In this document: positions 33,441-40,318 of the stretch, piece by piece
Numbering within the stretch: position 1 is the stretch's first letter
How the letters are laid out: each line of letters opens with the position of its first letter
Source of the DNA: Eubacteriaceae bacterium Marseille-Q4139
Lineage (GTDB): Bacteria > Bacillota > Clostridia > Lachnospirales > Lachnospiraceae
Reading direction: 5' to 3'
DNA length: 64,000 nt
Assembly (NCBI GenBank): GCA_018223415.1
Contig: JAGTTQ010000001.1
Location: 2,143,865 to 2,207,864, forward strand
Notes under the pieces: generated by a model
The model's database searches: none
What the model saw: only the letters and a program-made list of their open reading frames with translations
What the model was told of the DNA's origin: nothing
Program-made: the position numbers and the translations under genes

Positions 33441-34116
33441 GAATCTTTTTATCACGGGAACAGGCACCGATATGGGAAAGACCTATATCACAGGCCTGAT
33501 TTTAAAAAAATTTCAGGAAAACGGAAAAAAGGCGGCTTATTTTAAGGCGGCCATGAGCGGAAACGAAAAGCGGCTGGACGGAAGCCTGATTCCGGGGGAT
33601 GCCCTTCATGTAAAGACGGTCTCCGGTATCGGAGAATCGCTTGAGGAGATGTGCCCATACGTCTATGAGACGGCCGTTTCGCCCCATCTGGCGGCGCAGA
33701 TTGAGGGAAACCCGGTGGAGCTTGAAACGGTGCTCCAGGCTTTTGACTCGGTCTGCGGGAATTATGACTATGTGACGGCCGAGGGCTCCGGCGGGATCCT
33801 CTGCCCCCTGCGGTTCGATGAGACGAAGCTGTGGCTTGAGGATTTCATAAAGGCCAGGGATTTAAACTGCCTGATCGTGGCGGATGCAGGCCTCGGCACC
33901 ATCAACTCCGTTGTGCTGACGGCGGAATACATGAAGGAGCGGGGCATTGCGGCAAAGGGCATTCTTTTCAATCATTATGATGATAAAAACCTGCTCCACC
34001 GGGACAACCGGTTCATGTGCGAATACATGACAGGCCTTAAGGTTCTGGCCTGCGTAAAGGACGGCGGCACAGAGCTTGACATCCCCTTTGAGGAGCTGGA
34101 AGCATTATACGAATAA
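33433..34116 (+). CDS. bioD: Dethiobiotin synthetase
   Basis: This ATP-dependent enzyme closes the ureido ring of diaminopelargonic acid with CO2. The 227 residues include the P-loop GTGTDMGKTYITG (about 9-20), FKAAMSGN, and AEGSGGILCPL with the catalytic Lys/Glu neighbourhood. Its start overlaps the bioB end, indicating translational coupling. Confidence 0.95.
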   Translation: MSKNLFITGTGTDMGKTYITGLILKKFQENGKKAAYFKAAMSGNEKRLDGSLIPGDALHVKTVSGIGESLEEMCPYVYETAVSPHLAAQIEGNPVELETVLQAFDSVCGNYDYVTAEGSGGILCPLRFDETKLWLEDFIKARDLNCLIVADAGLGTINSVVLTAEYMKERGIAAKGILFNHYDDKNLLHRDNRFMCEYMTGLKVLACVKDGGTELDIPFEELEALYE

Positions 34117-34132
34117 GACGGAGGAAGCGGAC

Positions 34133-35335
34133 ATGATCTGGTATCCATACGAACAGATGAAAACCATGAAGGCCCCTTATAAAATTGTGGATGCGGAAGG
34201 GGTTTACCTTTACACAGAGGATCAGAAGTTAATCGACTCGGTTTCCTCCTGGTGGAGCGTGATCCACGGATATAAGAACCCGGAGCTTAATCAGGCCATC
34301 GAAGAACAGCTTGCGCGGTTTGCCCATGTGATGTTGGGCGGCCTGACCCATGGCGCGGCCGAAAAGCTTTCGGAAAAGCTGGCGGACTGGCTCCCCGGCG
34401 ATCTGGACTGCTGCTTTTTCTCCGATTCCGGCAGCGTGGCCGTGGAGGTGGCCTTAAAGATGGCGCTCCAGTATTACATGAACCGCGGAGAGACGGAGCG
34501 GACGATGGTGCTGGCGCTTGAGCATGCCTACCATGGCGACACCTTTAAGACCATGGAGGTGGGCGACGATGAGGACTACCATTTTGTCCTGAATGCATAC
34601 GGGAAGAGCAAGTATGTCGTCCATATCCCCACGGAAATCCCGGCCCTTGAAAAGGCCTTTGAGGAGTACCATGAAAAGCTCAACTGCTTTATCGTGGAGC
34701 CGCTTTTGCAGGGCGCCGGCGGCATGAGGATGTACGACGTTTCCTTTTTAAAGCGGGCCAGGGAGCTCTGCGATCAGTACGGCGTCCTCCTGATTTTTGA
34801 CGAGGTGGCGACGGGCTTCGGCCGCACAGGGAACCGGTTCGTGGCGGATCTGGTTCTACCGGACATCCTCGTCCTCGGAAAGGCGCTGACGGGCGGCTAC
34901 ATCGGCCATGCGGCCACGGTTGCCAGCCGCCGGGTATTCTCAGGCTTTTACGACGACAATCCTGAGCATGCCCTGATGCACGGCCCCACGTTCATGGGAA
35001 ATGCCCTGGCATGCAGCGCCGCCTTAAAATCCATCGAGCTGTTTGAAAAGGGCGATTACATGTCCAGGATTAAAAAGATTGAGGCCGTCACCCGCCGGGA
35101 GATGGAAGGCTTTTTCGATCCCCGGATCAAAGAGGTGCGGATCATGGGCGCCTGCGTCTGCGTGGAGATGTATGATCCGGCATCCATCCGCGGTTACCAG
35201 CAGTTTGCCTATGAGCGCGGCGTCTTCAGCCGGCCGTTCTTAAATTACCTCTATGCCATGGTGCCTTATGTCATTACGGAAGAGGAGCTGGTAAAGGTTC
35301 TTGGGACGATGAAGGAGTGGTTCCGGAGAAAATAG
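34133..35335 (+). CDS. bioA: Adenosylmethionine-8-amino-7-oxononanoate aminotransferase
   Basis: This class III PLP aminotransferase uses S-adenosylmethionine as amino donor to make diaminopelargonic acid. The 400 residues contain SWWSVIHGYKNPELN, FFSDSGSVAVEVALKMA, LEHAYHGDTFKTM, LIFDEVATGFGRTG and LGKALTGGYIGHAAT, where the Lys of GKALTGG binds PLP. The start at 34133 has GGAGGAAGC before it. The operon contains no bioF or pimelate genes, so early biotin steps are elsewhere or the cell takes up a precursor. Confidence 0.94.
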   Translation: MIWYPYEQMKTMKAPYKIVDAEGVYLYTEDQKLIDSVSSWWSVIHGYKNPELNQAIEEQLARFAHVMLGGLTHGAAEKLSEKLADWLPGDLDCCFFSDSGSVAVEVALKMALQYYMNRGETERTMVLALEHAYHGDTFKTMEVGDDEDYHFVLNAYGKSKYVVHIPTEIPALEKAFEEYHEKLNCFIVEPLLQGAGGMRMYDVSFLKRARELCDQYGVLLIFDEVATGFGRTGNRFVADLVLPDILVLGKALTGGYIGHAATVASRRVFSGFYDDNPEHALMHGPTFMGNALACSAALKSIELFEKGDYMSRIKKIEAVTRREMEGFFDPRIKEVRIMGACVCVEMYDPASIRGYQQFAYERGVFSRPFLNYLYAMVPYVITEEELVKVLGTMKEWFRRK

Positions 35336-35404
35336 GCGCAGAAAACAGCCAAAATTTTGTTTAAAAGTGTCTTTGAATCTTTTGCCAAAATTTTTTATAA
35401 TATT

Positions 35405-35640
35405 TAGACAACGTGTAGCTTACATGCGTAATCCCGGTTGCGTATGAGCTGCACGTTTTTTGTTGCACAAGCCTGGCAAGCGGCATCATGCTTGCATGAA
35501 ATGCCATTTGCCAGGCGTAAGAACATGGAGCACGACAGTGCGGAATGTTCGTGTGCGATGATCGGGCAGGGGAACTCCTTTCCCTGCCCGATTGCACAAG
35601 TCCGGCAAGCGGCATCCTGCGGGGCAGTGCACATTTCATG
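35405..35640. repeat. Multi-hairpin intergenic repeat element
   Basis: The stretch holds three stem-loops: the bioA terminator, a GCCTGGCAA/TTTGCCAGGC hairpin (about 35470-35516) and an ATCGGGCAGGGGAA/TTTCCCTGCCCGAT hairpin (35561-35592). Two 29-base copies, 35463-35491 and 35592-35620, differ at three positions (TTGCACAAG...GGCAAGCGGCATC). It ends where the truncated MATE gene begins. Its make-up suggests a dispersed non-coding element; apparent open frames inside it are all without RBS. Confidence 0.55.
35410..35461 (+). terminator. Strong terminator after bioA
   Basis: Positions 35410-35427 pair with 35440-35457 over 17 of 18 positions, followed by six T. It also forms the left end of the repeat element at 35405-35640. 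Confidence 0.85.
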
Positions 35641-35991
35641 GTGTTCCCCCGCGGGCTGATTTCCATCTTCGGCGCGGCCAACGAGAGCGCCTACTATACG
35701 GAATTCGCCGTGAAGGCCTTCCGGGTTTACCTCTGCATGATGATCCTGGCCTGCATCAATAAGGCCTGCTTTATCTTCCTTCAGGCCATGGGAAAGGCGG
35801 CCGAGTCCACGGCCCTGTCCATGATCCGGGAAGTGGTGTTCGGCGTGGGCTTTGCCCTTCTGCTCCCGTTGTTTTTCGGGCTGGACGGTGTTTTATATTC
35901 CATGCCGGTATCGGATGTCCTGACGTTTCTTGCGGCGGCTTTCCTGATCCGCCGCACTTATCAGCAGTTAAAGGAGGAACCGAAAAAATGA
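35640..35991 (+). pseudogene. MATE exporter, C-terminal fragment
   Basis: About 115 residues correspond to the last four helices of a MATE transporter: GLISIFGAANESAYYTEFAVKAF, FIFLQAMGKAAESTALSMIREV, then LLPLFFGLDGVLYSMPVSD and a short charged tail. The first 330 or so residues are missing, and the frame fuses upstream with the repeat element, so the gene was truncated. It is not a copy of the intact MATE at 21801, whose C-terminus differs. The stop overlaps the start of the next gene. Confidence 0.8.
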
Positions 35992-36566
35992 AAAACAGAA
36001 TCTTAACCATCAGCCGTGAATTTGGAAGCGGCGGCCGCACCATCGGGAAAATGGCAGCAAAAGAGCTGGGGATTCCCTGCTATGACAGCGAGCTGATCCA
36101 GAGAATTGCCGAGGAGAGCGGCTTTGACGAGACTTATGTGAAGAACGCTGAGGAGACGGCCCCGGCCGGCTTTAAGGCGCTTGCCTTCTCCACCCGCGCC
36201 TTCGGCCCCACCAACGACGACTATCTCTGGGACATCCAGAGAAAAGTCATCCTTGAGCTGGCCGAAAAAGGCCCCTGCGTCATCGTGGGGCGCTGCGCCG
36301 ACTACATCCTGCGGGATCAGGCAGACTGCCTGACGGCCTTTATCCATGCAAGCCTGGAGTACCGGGCGGAGCGGATTGTGAAGGTCTACGGCGAGCGGGA
36401 AGAGTCCCCCAAACAGCGCATCAAAGACAAGGACAAAAGGCGCGCCGCCTACCATCGGTTCTACACGGACATGAAATGGGGGTATGCAAAGAATTATCAG
36501 GTGTCCTTAGACAGCGGAAAGCTTGGACTGGAGCGGTGTGCGGAAATCTTAAGACTTTTGTACTAA
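35988..36566 (+). CDS. Cytidylate kinase-like family protein
   Basis: The 192-residue protein starts with ILTISREFGSGGRTIGKMAAKELGIPCYD, the P-loop variant of the cytidylate-kinase-like family, in which GSGG replaces a standard Walker A, followed by an LI-x-RIAEESG helix. VIVGRCADYIL and the KDKDKRRAAYHRFYTDMKWG lid-like region complete it. Members are frequent in Clostridia, often next to MATE genes, and are not proven CMP kinases. The overlap with the MATE fragment shows it belonged to a MATE-kinase pair. Confidence 0.82.
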   Translation: MKNRILTISREFGSGGRTIGKMAAKELGIPCYDSELIQRIAEESGFDETYVKNAEETAPAGFKALAFSTRAFGPTNDDYLWDIQRKVILELAEKGPCVIVGRCADYILRDQADCLTAFIHASLEYRAERIVKVYGEREESPKQRIKDKDKRRAAYHRFYTDMKWGYAKNYQVSLDSGKLGLERCAEILRLLY

Positions 36567-36588
36567 AACTGTTTTGGCAGAGATGAAA

Positions 36589-36613
36589 AAGCCCTGTACC
36601 TTCCGGTACAGGG
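36589..36613 (+). terminator. Hairpin after the kinase-like gene
   Basis: CCCTGTACC pairs with GGTACAGGG around a TTCC loop; the following T-rich stretch is interrupted. Confidence 0.6.
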
Positions 36614-36820
36614 ATTCATCATTTAGGATTTCGATTTTCAAAAAGGTTTAAGGATAAAGGATTCTTTTGTATCGTGCATTTTTTATGGTTATAGTATATC
36701 ATGGCCGGCTGGAAAATGATTGTATATTCTTTGAATGAATTATGAAGATTTTCTTAAGATTTTGACTTTTCCCGGACAGGGATGTAAGAAAATGCTGAGC
36801 TGATGACAGTTTCAAGGGGA

Positions 36821-36849
36821 TTGACATTTTTTCTTTTTTAGTATAAGAT
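36821..36849 (+). promoter_or_regulatory. Promoter of the antitoxin RNA
   Basis: TTGACA (36821-36826), 17-base spacer, TAAGAT (36844-36849). Transcription would start near 36857 and stop at the shared terminator, giving about 70 bases. Confidence 0.6.
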
Positions 36850-36856
36850 TATAGTA

Positions 36857-36927
36857 TCCAAGAAGTTAAAGAGGCCATATGTACAAAAGCGAACCCCCAG
36901 AGAGTGCCAGTCTCTGGGGGTTCTTTT
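36857..36927 (+). ncRNA. Candidate antisense antitoxin RNA of a type I toxin-antitoxin locus
   Basis: The predicted RNA of about 70 bases carries AAGAAGTTAAAGA (36860-36872) and CATATGTACA (36876-36885). The same sequences lie on this strand at 37004-37016 and 37024-37033, opposite the first codons and the start/RBS region of the toxin gene. The RNA can therefore pair with the toxin mRNA over its initiation region, with a small internal mismatch loop. It ends in the terminator shared with the toxin transcript, so the two RNAs also overlap at their 3' ends. This architecture is that of the par/Fst RNAI-RNAII pair. Confidence 0.65.
36891..36927. terminator. Bidirectional terminator shared by toxin and antitoxin
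   Basis: GAACCCCCAGAGA (36891-36903) and TCTCTGGGGGTTC (36911-36923) form a perfect 13-bp stem with a seven-base loop. T-rich stretches follow on both strands. Confidence 0.9.
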
Positions 36928-36942
36928 AGGCTGGTTGCCTGA

Positions 36943-37026
36943 TTACTTTCGATCCAGCCATTTGCAGATATAGTATCCAGCTATACTTGCCATGATCGAA
37001 AGAAAGAAGTTAAAGATATTAGTCAT
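36943..37026 (-). CDS. Small hydrophobic peptide, putative type I (Fst/par-like) toxin
   Basis: The 27-residue peptide begins MTNIFNFF, has a single hydrophobic helix (about 4-22, FNFFLSIMASIAGYYI) and ends with a charged tail CKWLDRK. This layout, one membrane span plus a short basic/acidic tail, is that of Fst/Ldr-type toxins. The start has GGAGG eight bases upstream. A consensus promoter and the terminator at 36891-36923 make it a complete transcription unit. A divergent-origin RNA from the opposite side carries copies of its initiation region (see antitoxin). I do not recognise a named family with certainty. Confidence 0.75.
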   Translation of the reverse strand: MTNIFNFFLSIMASIAGYYICKWLDRK

Positions 37027-37073
37027 ATGTACACCTCCTTCCTGCTACCAGTTTAGAGGGAGGCAACATCATT

Positions 37074-37102
37074 ATTATACAATTACTTGCCTAATTCGAC
37101 AA
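37074..37102 (-). promoter_or_regulatory. Promoter of the toxin gene
   Basis: On the minus strand TTGTCG (37102-37097), 17-base spacer, TATAAT (37079-37074). The leader to the ATG is about 40 bases. Confidence 0.75.
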
Positions 37103-37171
37103 GCCGATATTCATACAGGTCAATAAAAAGTGAATTCCTGGAACATATCATAAATAATTATTACGATTTTT

Positions 37172-38278
37172 TCATTCCCCCTGCTCAAACAGCCAGTCCC
37201 TGACAGCAGGAATTCTGTATGCATAATTAAAGGACGCCATATGCTCCATGGTGTTCCCATCTTTTAAGACCGTTCCCGTCTCAAAGCGGATGAAATTGGC
37301 AGAGAAGCCCTGGGAGATAAGTTCTCCGGCGGCTTCGCTCTGTTCCTCTTCGGAGTCCTGGGCGCTCCATTCGCCGTAGCTGTAACCAATCCCGTCTTCT
37401 TCAAACATCGCCATTACTTCCTCCTGTCCGCCGGAGGCCTTGGCATCCCCGCCGGCCGTGATATAGAAGAAGGTCTCATCCTCAAGAGGGCTCAGTACGG
37501 AAATATCCCACTGGCCGGATACAAAAAGGGAGGCCGCAAACAGGCCGGGGTATTTTGCATTAAGATAAAGGGAAGTCATGCAGCCCATGGACTGTCCTGT
37601 GGTATAGAGCCGCCCGGTATCCAAGGAATATTCGGAACAGAGGGAGTCAATGAGATTTACGACAGTCTCCACCTGCCCGGAAACCGTAAAGCCGTCGTCG
37701 ACCACAACCTCGGAAAAATTGGGCACCAGCACAAAAGAGGGATGCTTTTCCTGTTCCTCATCCGTCACCCAGATATCTGCCCCGTAATACTGCTCGACGA
37801 TCTCTTTCGTGGTTTTTCCTGGGGCAGTTGCGTCAGGAATAAACATTAAAAGCGGATATTCGGTATCCTCAGCATAGCTTTCGGGAATATAAAGATTATA
37901 CTTAAGAGTAAGCCCTGTTTCGGGATCCTCAAAGGTGTACTGCTGAAATTTTTCTGAGCCCTCTGCCATTACAGAGAGAACCGCCTCATCAGTCTCAACA
38001 GCCTGGCCGCCGTTCCTGCCGGTATTTCCGCGTTCGCCGCTTCGCGGGCCGCCGGAACCATCCCTGTCACCACTTTTATTCTCCGGACGCACGTCCCTGC
38101 TCTCTTCATTTTCCGCGGTGTTCGTGTCATCCGGTTCGCTCAGGGCCGATTCCTGTCCCGCTGGCTCTGATACCGCCGGAACCTGCGCGTCTTTCTTATC
38201 TGCGGCAGCCGCACATCCGCTTAAGGAAGCGGCTAAAAGCATTGTGCATAAAAGGACATATTTCTTCTTGTTTCCCAT
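37172..38278 (-). CDS. Lipoprotein alpha/beta-hydrolase (esterase/PHB-depolymerase-like)
   Basis: The 368-residue precursor begins MGNKKKYVLL with a signal peptide and lipobox SLSGC (about 17-21), so it is a surface lipoprotein. A low-complexity Glu/Asp/Arg/Gly linker (about 35-95) follows. The hydrolase domain has LTLKYNLYIPESY and YPLLMFIPDAT early strands and the nucleophile elbow TGQSMGCMT (about 255-263); a later GDAK and the C-terminal NTMEHMASF region supply candidate acid and His. It resembles the 'prolyl oligopeptidase/Feruloyl esterase-like' secreted esterases of gut Clostridia. The ATG at 38278 follows GGAGG by nine bases. Confidence 0.8.
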   Translation of the reverse strand: MGNKKKYVLLCTMLLAASLSGCAAAADKKDAQVPAVSEPAGQESALSEPDDTNTAENEESRDVRPENKSGDRDGSGGPRSGERGNTGRNGGQAVETDEAVLSVMAEGSEKFQQYTFEDPETGLTLKYNLYIPESYAEDTEYPLLMFIPDATAPGKTTKEIVEQYYGADIWVTDEEQEKHPSFVLVPNFSEVVVDDGFTVSGQVETVVNLIDSLCSEYSLDTGRLYTTGQSMGCMTSLYLNAKYPGLFAASLFVSGQWDISVLSPLEDETFFYITAGGDAKASGGQEEVMAMFEEDGIGYSYGEWSAQDSEEEQSEAAGELISQGFSANFIRFETGTVLKDGNTMEHMASFNYAYRIPAVRDWLFEQGE

Positions 38279-38376
38279 TATAATAACCTCCGTTTTTGGA
38301 ATTAAAATAAAAAAAGGAACTTCCTGAAGGCTCAGAAAATTCCTATGTAGGCCGTACTGCCGGCTCGCTGTCCTGC

Positions 38377-38406
38377 ATTTTATCAAAAACGGAATGCGTT
38401 TGTCAA
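38377..38406 (-). promoter_or_regulatory. Promoter of the esterase gene
   Basis: On the minus strand TTGACA (38406-38401), 18-base spacer, TAAAAT (38382-38377). Confidence 0.75.
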
Positions 38407-38458
38407 TTTGGTTCACAAAAAGTTCATTTTATTTTTTGAGAAATTTTTGGGCGATATA

Positions 38459-38835
38459 AGAAGACTGCCGGAACGGCGAACCATCCGGCAGTCTTCTGTA
38501 AATATTATTCACTATTAGGGGGAGTGAATAACTATTTATCCATAGACAGAATAAAAAAGAAAGAGTCGTCTTAGCCGGGGAAACACGTCCGTTTTCTCCG
38601 GCAGCAGGAAAGTCCGGTTCCACGCTTTTTTGGGGTGGGGAGGCGGATCATGTTCATCCTGTTCAAGCACAGGGGGGAGAGTATGAACCGCCTCCGGGTA
38701 ATGTCCGTTTTCCTTATCTTTATCATAACACAACTGCGCGTTTTTGTAAACAAAATAGTCAATTTACTTATTATACACAGCCGGGTACTTTTGCTAAACT
38801 AAAAAACATCGAAAAAAGCCAGGCGGTGACAATAA
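38459..38835. other. Intergenic region with hairpin and inverted repeat
   Basis: A stem AGAAGACTGCCGG/CCGGCAGTCTTCT lies at about 38460-38497 with no T run. A perfect inverted repeat TTATTCACT-N9-AGTGAATAA lies at 38505-38531 and is a possible operator. The rest up to the XRE gene (38532-38835) is GC-rich then AT-rich; I see no gene and no known RNA motif in it. Confidence 0.5.
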
Positions 38836-39171
38836 ATGAAAGAAGAAATCGGCAGGCGTGTCCGTGACGCCAGGGACAAAAAAGGAATATCACAGGAAAA
38901 GCTGGCAGAGCTTGTCGACCTCTCCTTAAGCAGCATCAGCCGGCTGGAGACGGGGAGAACCATGGTAAGCGTCGAGAAGCTTCTGCGTATCGCTGACGCG
39001 TTAAATGTGGGGATCGACGAGCTTCTTGCAGATTTTATCCAGGGCGCGAAGCCGGAAGAACGGCTCATGAACCGGGTCAGCGTCCTTCTTGCGCTCTGTT
39101 CCAAAGAAGAACAGGCATACTGGGTGGACAATCTCCAGATGTTTATTGAATATGTAAAAAGACAGAAATAA
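38836..39171 (+). CDS. XRE-family HTH transcription regulator
   Basis: The 111-residue protein has an N-terminal Xre/Cro helix-turn-helix: IGRRVRDARDKKGISQEKLAELVDLSLSSISRLETGR..VSVEKLLRIADALNVGIDELL (about 5-65). The C-terminal 40 residues are helical and may mediate dimerisation. It precedes the subtilase gene by 57 bases in the same direction and may regulate it. Confidence 0.88.
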   Translation: MKEEIGRRVRDARDKKGISQEKLAELVDLSLSSISRLETGRTMVSVEKLLRIADALNVGIDELLADFIQGAKPEERLMNRVSVLLALCSKEEQAYWVDNLQMFIEYVKRQK

Positions 39172-39228
39172 GAGCGCGAAGGCCAGGCGGATGGAATATC
39201 CTAATAGAAAAGGATAAGGATCTGCCAT

Positions 39229-40119
39229 GTGAATCATGTAAGAGAAGAAGTACGCTGTGTGGATGCATGTACCTTTGGGCTTACGGGAAAAGGCGTCGGG
39301 GTGGCGGTTCTCGACACCGGCCTGTTTCCCCATAAGGATTTTGAAAATAGAATCAAGGCCTTTGCCGATATGGTGAACCGGAAGGCGGGGCCTTACGACG
39401 ACTGCGGGCATGGGACGCACATTTCCGGGATCATCGGCGGAAACGGCGCAGCCTCCGGCGGGCGGTACCGCGGAATGGCGCCCGGATGCAGCCTGATTGG
39501 CGTGAAGGTGTTGGACCGGCGCGGCAACGGCTTTGCCTCCGATGTGCTGTCGGGTATCTCCTGGATCATCAGCCACAAGGAGGAATACGGGATCCGGATC
39601 GTCAACATTTCTGTCGGTTCCTACGGGAAAAAGGGCATGAGCGAAGATTCGGCCCTCGTAAAAGGAGTGGACAGGGCGTGGGACGCCGGCCTCGTCGTCG
39701 TGGTGGCCGCCGGGAACAACGGCCCCGGCCGGATGACAATCACGACGCCTGGCATCAGCCGGAAGGTCATCACGGTGGGCTGTTCCGACGACAGCAAGGA
39801 GGTTGTGGTGGCCGGCAGCAAGATGGTGGACTACTCGGGCCGCGGGCCGACGGCAGCCTGCATCTGCAAGCCGGATCTGGTGGCGCCCGGGTGCAGCGTC
39901 ATAAGCTGTGCGGGCCGTCCTGGCCGCTACACCGTAAAAAGCGGCACGTCCATGTCGACGCCCATCGTTTCGGGCGCCATTGCGCTCCTTTTGGAAAAAT
40001 ACCCGGAAATGACAAATAAGGATGTGAAGCTAAAGCTGATGGAAAGCTCCAGGGACATCGGGCTTCCGAGGAATCAGCAGGGCTGGGGGCTTTTGGATGT
40101 GGAAGCTCTGCTTAAATAA
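39229..40119 (+). CDS. S8 family serine protease (subtilisin-like, probably intracellular)
   Basis: The 296-residue protease has the catalytic triad in order: Asp in VAVLDTG (about 30), His in DCGHGTHISG (about 63) and Ser in KSGTSMSTPIVSG (about 240), with the oxyanion Asn in VVAAGNNGPG. There is no signal peptide and no long propeptide, like the intracellular serine protease subgroup. The start is GTG at 39229 after AAGGATAAGGA; an ATG two bases earlier is out of frame and stops at once. Confidence 0.9.
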   Translation: MNHVREEVRCVDACTFGLTGKGVGVAVLDTGLFPHKDFENRIKAFADMVNRKAGPYDDCGHGTHISGIIGGNGAASGGRYRGMAPGCSLIGVKVLDRRGNGFASDVLSGISWIISHKEEYGIRIVNISVGSYGKKGMSEDSALVKGVDRAWDAGLVVVVAAGNNGPGRMTITTPGISRKVITVGCSDDSKEVVVAGSKMVDYSGRGPTAACICKPDLVAPGCSVISCAGRPGRYTVKSGTSMSTPIVSGAIALLLEKYPEMTNKDVKLKLMESSRDIGLPRNQQGWGLLDVEALLK

Positions 40120-40207
40120 TGCATTCCCCCGAAATATAGAAGGAAACGGCGCTTTTTTCGGCCGTCCTGCCAGTAAATCCCGATGGGACGCGGTAGGGCG
40201 GCCTTGA

Positions 40208-40276
40208 TTTTACATGGATTTTACATAAGACCCGTTGATATTTTACATACTGATGATATCCTGAACATGTTATATT
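40208..40276 (+). promoter_or_regulatory. Pho boxes and -10 ahead of the Na/Pi cotransporter
   Basis: TTTTACAT occurs at 40208-40215, 40219-40226 and 40241-40248, that is on an 11-bp phase with one position unoccupied, as in PhoP/PhoB-binding repeats (TT-x-ACA). TATATT (40271-40276) lies 22 bases after the last repeat and is a plausible -10 without a -35, as expected for an activator-dependent promoter. Confidence 0.8.
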
Positions 40277-40318
40277 GATAGATAAAAGATAACTTTACGA
40301 AAATTTACGGAGGAATGT

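Noticed and set aside
35404..35634. Cys-containing open frames on both strands of the repeat element
   Set aside because: They arise from stem-loop repeats, lack RBS, and the repeated 'CQACA/CRTCA' words are just translations of the duplicated 29-mer.
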